Shown piece by piece: positions 59,323 to 64,000 of a stretch of 64,000 nt of DNA. Each line of letters begins with the position of its first letter. Within the stretch, counting starts at the first letter, position 1. Both the position numbers and the translations under genes were made by a program. Source of the DNA: Saccharothrix longispora (GTDB lineage: Bacteria; Actinomycetota; Actinomycetes; Mycobacteriales; Pseudonocardiaceae); NCBI RefSeq assembly GCF_030852425.1, contig NZ_NSDM01000017.1:63899-127898 (forward strand), in the 5' to 3' direction. The notes beneath the pieces are model-generated. The model was not told the origin of the DNA. It saw only the letters and a list, made by a program, of their open reading frames with translations, and did no database searches.

Positions 59323-59745
59323 TTGTCCCTCACGACCACGATCCACCTGAACTTCCGCGGCGACGCCCGCGCGGCGCTGGAATCCTACCGGTCCGCGTTC
59401 GGCGGCGACCTCACCGTCGTCACGTACGGGGACGCCGGGAACGCCCAGGAGGAGTCCGAGGCCGACCAGGTGATGTGGGGCCAGGTGATCGCGCCGAACG
59501 GCTTCCACGTCATGGCCTACGACGTGCCCTCCCGGATGGCCTACGACCGGGGCGAGAACGCGTTCTTCGTCTCCCTGCGCGGCCAGACCGCCGAGGAGGT
59601 CACCGGTTACTGGGAGAAGCTCTCCGAGGGCGCGACGGTCGTGGTGCCGATCGGCCCGTCGGGCTGGGCGCCCGCCTACGGGATGCTGCGCGACCGCTTC
59701 GGCGTCGTGTGGGTCCTCGACGTGGTGAGCGGGCACAACGGGTAG
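59323..59745 (+). CDS. VOC-family protein (PhnB/glyoxalase-like)
   Basis: A 140-residue vicinal-oxygen-chelate protein of the PhnB type: TTTIHLNFRGDARAALESYR, AFGGDLTVVTYGD, GFHVMAYDVPS and the closing MLRDRFGVVWVLDVV. Such proteins are monomeric halves of a metal-binding fold, and many act as immunity or unknown-function enzymes. TTG 59323 follows AAGGAG at a good distance. A 15-bp direct repeat, CGCCCGGAGAAGAGG (59189 and 59238), lies in its leader. Confidence 0.9.
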   Translation: MSLTTTIHLNFRGDARAALESYRSAFGGDLTVVTYGDAGNAQEESEADQVMWGQVIAPNGFHVMAYDVPSRMAYDRGENAFFVSLRGQTAEEVTGYWEKLSEGATVVVPIGPSGWAPAYGMLRDRFGVVWVLDVVSGHNG

Positions 59746-59872
59746 CGCGCCCGCGGGTGGGGCGTCGAACCGGTCAGGAATCGAGAAGCACGGGCCGGTC
59801 CGACGCCCCTGGCGTCGTGGTCCCGGAATCGCGCCGGACGCGTCCCGGGACCGACGACTCCGAGGAGTTCCC

Positions 59873-60118
59873 ATGAACGGCAGCGAGGGCGGCAACGGCG
59901 GCGCGAAGGTCCGCCGGTTCCACCGCCGGGTGTCGATCGCCTTCACGGTGACCGTGATCGCCTGCTTCGCCGCGATCGGCCAGGCGGAGTCGGCCCCCTG
60001 GGTGTTCCACCTCCCGCTGCCCCCGCTCGTCCTGCTGCTGTTCACGGGCCTCTACCTGTTCTCCCTGCCGCACACGAGGAAGTGGCGCGCCGGACGGGGT
60101 GCCGTCCGTCCGGAGTGA
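59873..60118 (+). CDS. Small two-helix membrane protein
   Basis: An 81-residue protein with a hydrophilic Gly-rich N-terminus, two helices (about 24-40 and 48-67) and a basic C-terminus (HTRKWRAGRG). ATG 59873 has GAGGAG 4-5 bp upstream. It follows the VOC gene by 127 bp. The family is not recognised. Confidence 0.65.
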   Translation: MNGSEGGNGGAKVRRFHRRVSIAFTVTVIACFAAIGQAESAPWVFHLPLPPLVLLLFTGLYLFSLPHTRKWRAGRGAVRPE

Positions 60119-60297
60119 CCGGTCACTCCGGTGGGGCGCCGGGACTCCGACGCGGGCCGGGACCTCGTGGGTCGCGTGGAGGACCGCCGGGTCCACGAAC
60201 CGGCCGGTGTCTCCACGCGACGACTCCTCCGAGGATCACCCAGGCGCTGCTCGCCGGGCCGGGCGGAATCGGGTCACGCGGTCCGGCCCGGCGGGTG

Positions 60298-61257
60298 TCA
60301 GTGCGTCACCTGCCAGTGGCTGTTGGCCGTCTGGAGGGTGAACGACAGGCCGTAGCAGCCGAAGTCGGTGCTGTTCACGCTGCCCGGCGGTGTCACCGAC
60401 GAGTTGCCCGTGGTCAACGCGCTCCACGTGCCGCCGACCTTGATCTGCAGGTTGGCGGCGTGGTACTGGGTGCCGTAGGTCTCCGTGCAGTAGTAGCCCT
60501 GGCCGGTGGCGGAGTTGTACTCGGTGTAGACCTCGAACATGTCCCAGCCGCCGTGCGTCTCGCTGAGCTTGGCGGTGTCGGCGCTGGTGAACAGCGCGTC
60601 CCAGGACGAGGTGGTGTAGTTGTACAGGTAGGCGGTCCAGGAGTTGGTCACCGCGTTGGTCTGCACGTCCAGCACCGTGTAGGCGGGCAGCCCCTGGAAC
60701 GGCGTGGTGTAGGTGCTCACGAAGCTGGAGTCGATCCAGGCGACCGCGGCGAACCCGGGAGAGGCCGCGCACCAGTCCCACGCGCCGACGCCGTTGCCGC
60801 CCTGCCAGTAGAACGTGGTCACCTCGATGCAGGACTTGCCGCTCGGGACCAGCGTCGGGGCGTACACGATGTCGGGGTTGCCGGGCGGGATGCTGATGCC
60901 CGGGTTGATGGAGTGGGTGGCCTGCGCCCCGTCGGACGAGACGTTCGGGAACGCGCCCCACACGACGTGCAACGCGCCGGCCCACGGCGTGATGGTCGTG
61001 GTGCCGGAGGTGCGGGCGGCTTCGCGGGACGCCTCCCGCTTGCGGAGCCGCTCGTCGACCATGGGCGCGGTCGCGGTGCGGGCGGCGTCGCCGCGCAGGG
61101 CGGGCACGGCCCGGTTGCTGACCGGGGAGTCGGGTGACGGAGCCGCGGCGACCGGTTTGTCCGATGTGGACGATGAAGCGGCGGCGGGCGCGAGCAGCGC
61201 GCCGGCGACGAGCAGCGCGACGGCTGCCCCGCGTAACAGGGGTGATGACGACGACAT
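60298..61257 (-). CDS. Secreted protein of unknown family with four cysteines
   Basis: A 319-residue protein with a clear Sec signal (about 1-31; LLRGAAVALLVAGALLAPAA) and a charged pro-like segment (about 32-90). A Trp/Tyr/Gly-rich beta domain of about 220 residues follows, including HVVWGAFPNVSSDG, TTFYWQGGNGVGAWDWCAAS, AAVAWIDSSFVSTYTTPFQG and GYYCTETYGTQYHAANLQIK. Four cysteines suggest two disulfides. I do not recognise the family; a carbohydrate-binding or protease-like beta-sandwich (for example of the G1 peptidase type) is conceivable, but catalytic residues cannot be named. ATG 61257 has AAGGG upstream. Confidence 0.72.
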   Translation of the reverse strand: MSSSSPLLRGAAVALLVAGALLAPAAASSSTSDKPVAAAPSPDSPVSNRAVPALRGDAARTATAPMVDERLRKREASREAARTSGTTTITPWAGALHVVWGAFPNVSSDGAQATHSINPGISIPPGNPDIVYAPTLVPSGKSCIEVTTFYWQGGNGVGAWDWCAASPGFAAVAWIDSSFVSTYTTPFQGLPAYTVLDVQTNAVTNSWTAYLYNYTTSSWDALFTSADTAKLSETHGGWDMFEVYTEYNSATGQGYYCTETYGTQYHAANLQIKVGGTWSALTTGNSSVTPPGSVNSTDFGCYGLSFTLQTANSHWQVTH

Positions 61258-61414
61258 GGCCACGGTTGCCCTTTCGACAGGAAATCGGCTCACCGCAGGG
61301 AAGAAGCACGCGAGTGACGCACGTAGGTGCCCCCCCAGGACACTGCGGTACCCCTGAGCCTGTCGAGGACCCGTGATCTTGGCTAGAGGTCAATCGGCCG
61401 CTTGTCCTCCTCCG

Positions 61415-61454
61415 CCCGCCGACCACCGCACCGGCGGGCGCGGTGGTCGGCGGG
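61415..61454. terminator. 15-bp stem terminator
   Basis: CCCGCCGACCACCGC (61415-61429) pairs exactly with GCGGTGGTCGGCGGG (61440-61454) across 10 nt. It lies 7 bp past the stop of the minus-strand GreA-like gene and stops its transcript before the secreted-protein gene. Confidence 0.85.
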
Positions 61455-61460
61455 GGCGCG

Positions 61461-61949
61461 TCAGGACGCGCCGGCGGCACGGTGGTGGCCATGGGGCACG
61501 GCGTCGAGCAGGGTGACCCGGATGGTGTTGCCGTTGGGGGCGCGGTAGGTGCGCTGGTCACCGGGGCGCGCGCCGGTGAGGGCCGCGCCCAGGGGCGAGT
61601 CCGGGGAGTAGACCTCGACGTCGCCGTGCTCGACCGCGCGCAGGCCCAGCAGGAAGGTCTCGACGTCGCCGGTGTCGTCGTAGCGGACGGTGAGCACCAT
61701 GCCGAGTTCGGCGACGCCGTCGTCGGGCGGGTCCTGGCCGACCACGGCGACGTTGAGCAATTCCCGGATCTCGCGGATGCGCTCCTCGCGCTGCCTGCGC
61801 GGCACCGCGCCGCGCTCCCCGGCCGCGTCGGTCTCGTCGTGGACCGGCGCGGCACCTGCCGCGAACAGGCCGGCGAGCTCGGTGCGCAGCCGCTGGTGGG
61901 CGTCGGGGCTCAGCCAGACGCGTCGGGTGCCGGGGTGGGTGCTGGTCAT
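61461..61949 (-). CDS. GreA/GreB-family transcription elongation factor
   Basis: A 162-residue protein of the GreA/GreB fold. The N-terminal coiled coil includes LSPDAHQRLRTELAGLF and ERGAVPRRQREERIREIREL. The C-terminal FKBP-like domain has ELGMVLTVRYDDTGDVETFL, EVYSPDSPLGAALTGARPGD and a final TIRVTLLDAVP. The coiled-coil tip is shorter and less acidic than in classical GreA, so it may be a paralogue with altered cleavage activity. ATG 61949 starts the frame. It is the last gene before a strong hairpin and lies 180 bp downstream of the 64-residue coiled-coil gene. Confidence 0.88.
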   Translation of the reverse strand: MTSTHPGTRRVWLSPDAHQRLRTELAGLFAAGAAPVHDETDAAGERGAVPRRQREERIREIRELLNVAVVGQDPPDDGVAELGMVLTVRYDDTGDVETFLLGLRAVEHGDVEVYSPDSPLGAALTGARPGDQRTYRAPNGNTIRVTLLDAVPHGHHRAAGAS

Positions 61950-62129
61950 GGTGGCCTCGTGGTCGTGTGCTCGATCGGAGGACCGCTCGCACGGGTCGTG
62001 CGGACGGGTGGGTGCCGTCAGGGCGGCCGGGAGGGGCGGCGCCGCCCTGACGGCGGTGGTGTCCGCGGTGCCGGGTACTCGTTCGGCGCCGGCTCCTCGG
62101 ACGGGACAGGTGGTCGATGGGGCGGGTGG

Positions 62130-62324
62130 TCAGCGGCGGGAGGCTCCGGTGGCGCGGCGGCCGAGGATGACCTCGAGGTCGTGGGCGTAGTCGGTGGCGA
62201 TGCGGGTGAGCACGTCGCGCTGGACGCGCAGGAAGGCGTTCTCCGCTCGCAACCAGGTCAGCTCCTCGCGCTCCTCGTCGGTGAGCGCGGCGCGGCCGTC
62301 CGGGACGGGGTCCGTGGTGTCCAT
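62130..62324 (-). CDS. Small coiled-coil protein next to dadA
   Basis: A 64-residue protein with a heptad-like helix (LTDEEREELTWLRAENAFLR, then VQRDVLTRIATDY). It resembles the C-terminal helix of IS3-type OrfA proteins, but there is no HTH, no downstream transposase and no terminal repeats, so it is more likely a stand-alone coiled-coil protein. ATG 62324 is 8 bp after the dadA stop, with GAGGGA overlapping that stop, indicating coupled translation with dadA. Confidence 0.55.
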   Translation of the reverse strand: MDTTDPVPDGRAALTDEEREELTWLRAENAFLRVQRDVLTRIATDYAHDLEVILGRRATGASRR

Positions 62325-62332
62325 GCGTTCCC

Positions 62333-63592
62333 TCAGCGCAGGGGGTCGAACGCCCGCAACGCGTCGGGCTGCTTCCCGGTGGTGATCCGCTCGGCCAGCA
62401 GCCGCCCGGTGACCGGCCCCTGGGCCAGCCCCCACATGCCGTGCCCGCCCGCGACGTAGACGTGCGGGGCGCGCACCGCGCCGATCAGGGCACGCCCGTC
62501 GGGTGTGACCGGGCGCGGGCCGACCCACACGTCGCGGCGCTCGTCCCAGCGCACGCCGTCGAGCAGCGGTCGGGCGGAGGCGGTGATCGCCTCCAGCCGG
62601 GCGTGGACGCCGGGGGCGTCGGGGTCGCGGAACTCCATCGTGCCCGCCACCCGCAGCCCGCCCTGGTAGGGCGTGCACGCCACGCGCACGTCCGGCAGGT
62701 GGACGGGACCGGGCACCGGGCGCTCGACCGGCACGGTGAACGAGTACCCGCGCCCCGCTCGCACCGGCACGCGCACGCCCCACCGGCGCGCCAGCCGCGA
62801 CAGCCACGCGCCGGTGGCCACGACCGCCACGTCGGCGGTCACGGCCCGGCCGCTGCGGGTGTGGACCGTGACCCCCGTGGCGTGGGAGCTGATGTCGACG
62901 GCCTCGACCAGGCGGACCGTCGCCCCCCTGGAGACCACGGCGCGGGCCAGCGCCCGCACGAAGGCCCCGGGGTCGGTGTAGCGCTGCCCGTCGACGCGGA
63001 CCCCGGCGGTGAGGGTCGACGAGGCCAGGGGGACGTGCTCGCGCAGCCGGTCGGCGTCGAGTTCGACGTGGTCGACGGGCTGCCCGGCGTCGGACATCCT
63101 GCGCAGCTCCCGCAGCAGCCCCTCCGCCTGACGGCGCGTCCCGAAGGCGGCGGTGATCGGCGCGTCGACCGCGGTGGCGTCGACGCCGTTGGCGGTGAGC
63201 ACGTCGAACGCCTCGACAGCCTCCTGGTTGAGCGGCAGGTTGGCCGCCACCGCGCGGGTCCACGACGACCACCGGCAGTTCACCGCGAACCTCGCCAGGA
63301 ACGACCAGAGCCCCGGGTCGACCGTCAGCGGGACGTGCAGGGGCGCGTCCGGTCGCAGCAGCGACCGCAGGCCGTAGCGCAGCACGGACGGCTCGTTGAG
63401 CGGGATCGCCAGGCCGGGTGCGATCCAGCCGGCGTTGCCCCACGAGGCGCCGGCCGCGATCGAGGTGCGGTCGACCACGGTGACCTCGACGCCGCGCTCC
63501 TGGAGGAACCACGCGGTCGACAGACCCACGATCCCCGCGCCGACCACGACCGCCGACCGCGGCCCGCCGTCGATGCGCTCCACGTCGACCAC
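62333..63592 (-). CDS. dadA: D-amino-acid dehydrogenase (DadA-like FAD oxidoreductase)
   Basis: A 419-residue FAD-dependent oxidoreductase (DAO fold). The dinucleotide motif is VVVGAGIVGLSTAWFLQERG near the N-terminus; GASWGNAGWIAPGLAIPLNE, VAVVATGAWLSRLARR, VWVGPRPVTPDGRALIG and VAGGHGMWGLAQGP follow in DadA order. It should oxidise D-amino acids to 2-oxo acids and pass electrons to the respiratory chain. GTG 63592 was chosen for GGAGG 5 bp upstream; ATG 63634 lacks a ribosome site. Two related dyads (63658-63706) lie in its promoter, and a PucR-type regulator gene ends just upstream, which probably controls it in response to an amino acid. Confidence 0.87.
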   Translation of the reverse strand: MVDVERIDGGPRSAVVVGAGIVGLSTAWFLQERGVEVTVVDRTSIAAGASWGNAGWIAPGLAIPLNEPSVLRYGLRSLLRPDAPLHVPLTVDPGLWSFLARFAVNCRWSSWTRAVAANLPLNQEAVEAFDVLTANGVDATAVDAPITAAFGTRRQAEGLLRELRRMSDAGQPVDHVELDADRLREHVPLASSTLTAGVRVDGQRYTDPGAFVRALARAVVSRGATVRLVEAVDISSHATGVTVHTRSGRAVTADVAVVATGAWLSRLARRWGVRVPVRAGRGYSFTVPVERPVPGPVHLPDVRVACTPYQGGLRVAGTMEFRDPDAPGVHARLEAITASARPLLDGVRWDERRDVWVGPRPVTPDGRALIGAVRAPHVYVAGGHGMWGLAQGPVTGRLLAERITTGKQPDALRAFDPLR

Positions 63593-63657
63593 GACCACCT
63601 CCACCAGGACGAGTGCTGCTGTCGAAGCCAGCATCGCCGGGAGGACGCACCGGCCTG

Positions 63658-63706
63658 TTGTCCGCGGCCGACAATTCGGGCACGGCCCTTTGTCGGAAGC
63701 CGACAG
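63658..63706. promoter_or_regulatory. Two dyads in the dadA promoter, probable PucR-type regulator sites
   Basis: TTGTCCGCGGCCGACAA (63658-63674) and TTGTCGGAAGCCGACAG (63690-63706) are each 17-bp dyads with 7-bp arms around 3 bp, and their centres are 32 bp apart (three helical turns). They lie 66-114 bp upstream of the dadA start, between dadA and the PucR gene. Their form matches the dyads flanking the other PucR gene at 30.2-31.4 kb. Confidence 0.6.
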
Positions 63707-63715
63707 CGGCGTCGG

Positions 63716-64000
63716 TCAGCCGTTCTCGGCCGCGGCGAGGTCGATGATCATGGCGAGTCGCTTGCGCGGGTCGTCCAGGTCGAGCGCGGTCACCTCGGCC
63801 ATCTTGCGCAGCCGGTAGCGGATCGTGTTCGGGTGCACGCCCAGCCGGTCACCCGCCCCGCTCAGGTCGCCCTGGCACTCCAGCCAGGCGCGCAGCGTCG
63901 CCGCGTAGTGGGTGGCGTGCTCCTCGTCGTGCCGGCGCAACTCGGTCACCGGTCCCCGCGCCGGCGTCCGACCGGCCCGCGCCGCGGCGCGCAACCGCTG
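63716..64000 (-). CDS. PucR-family regulator, C-terminal part (truncated by window edge)
   Basis: The minus-strand frame is open to base 64000, and the last 95 residues of the protein are visible. They form the HTH_30 domain: ATHYAATLRAWLECQGDLSG, DRLGVHPNTIRYRLRKMAEV and a final helix ending AAAENG. It matches PucR/CdaR-type activators of amino-acid or purine catabolism. It lies directly upstream of dadA on the same strand, with 123 bp between its stop and the dadA start, and is the likely activator or repressor of that gene. Confidence 0.85.
   Translation of the reverse strand, partial: QRLRAAARAGRTPARGPVTELRRHDEEHATHYAATLRAWLECQGDLSGAGDRLGVHPNTIRYRLRKMAEVTALDLDDPRKRLAMIIDLAAAENG

Noticed and set aside
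62130-62324. IS3 OrfA-like transposase fragment
   Set aside because: Only a generic coiled-coil resemblance; no HTH, no OrfB and no inverted repeats or target duplication nearby.

Overview
This is a very GC-rich, densely packed window with GTG/GTGA-coupled starts and many actinobacterial families: mycothiol-dependent maleylpyruvate-isomerase-like protein, DUF4383, DUF2231, PucR and PadR regulators, STAS/RsbW/SpoIIE stress proteins, CBM2 and CBM13 secreted enzymes. It fits a soil actinomycete, most likely Pseudonocardiaceae (Saccharothrix/Lentzea/Actinosynnema type). The genus is inferred from gene content and codon style only. No rRNA, tRNA, CRISPR array, insertion sequence or integrase was recognised.

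Layout. 1-3.3 kb: the end of a HelD/HelR-type RNA polymerase recycling ATPase, a secreted GH12 glucanase and CbiZ. 3.3-8 kb: a decayed stretch with an antiporter, a broken type II thioesterase and a broken TAP-type peptidase. 8-10.3 kb: AIM24 protein and a CBM2-GH5 cellulase behind a textbook CebR operator. 10.3-16.2 kb: a compact phenolic-lipid locus (type III PKS, flavin hydroxylase, methyltransferase, UbiA prenyltransferase, SDR) resembling the known alkylresorcinol / alkyl-O-dihydrogeranyl-methoxyhydroquinone pathways. 16.2-22.6 kb: a sigma-B-type stress gene, a CBM13-PL9 pectate lyase and a large PA14/propeller/CBM/3-keto-glycoside-hydrolase protein. 22.6-28.1 kb: a cobalamin riboswitch, btuF-btuC-btuD, then a coupled PLP-enzyme/ATP-grasp pair. 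28.1-35.5 kb: a PadR-membrane protein pair, a PucR regulator, a lipase-like hydrolase, a methyltransferase and a free-standing ATP-grasp enzyme. 35.5-40.0 kb: an RsbW-like ATPase, a GH127 arabinofuranosidase, and a frameshifted GH27 galactosidase joined in frame to a RidA gene. 40-49.4 kb: small enzymes, DUF1062, DUF4287, a GGDEF-EAL protein and a GntR/ABC operon. 49.4-57.4 kb: a stress-signalling block around a 1,378-residue hybrid kinase-receiver-phosphatase-ATPase flanked by two STAS proteins. 57.4-64 kb: EF-hand protein, LCMT-like methyltransferase, VOC protein, a secreted protein of unknown family, a GreA-like factor, DadA and the end of a second PucR regulator.

How the parts relate. Five plant-polysaccharide genes (GH12, GH5, PL9, GH127, broken GH27) are separate transcription units; three of them, plus the DUF1080 gene, have dyad or repeat elements upstream suited to LacI-type or other sugar-responsive repressors that are not in the window. 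The B12 theme is split: the riboswitch-controlled importer lies 19 kb from CbiZ, which remodels imported cobinamide.

The most useful unexplained signals are: a shared 17-bp dyad (TTGYCnG-N3-CCGRCAA-like) at two separate PucR loci; the PLP/ATP-grasp pair behind the B12 importer; a probable AUC start on the ATP-grasp gene at 35133; and the GH27-RidA deletion chimera.
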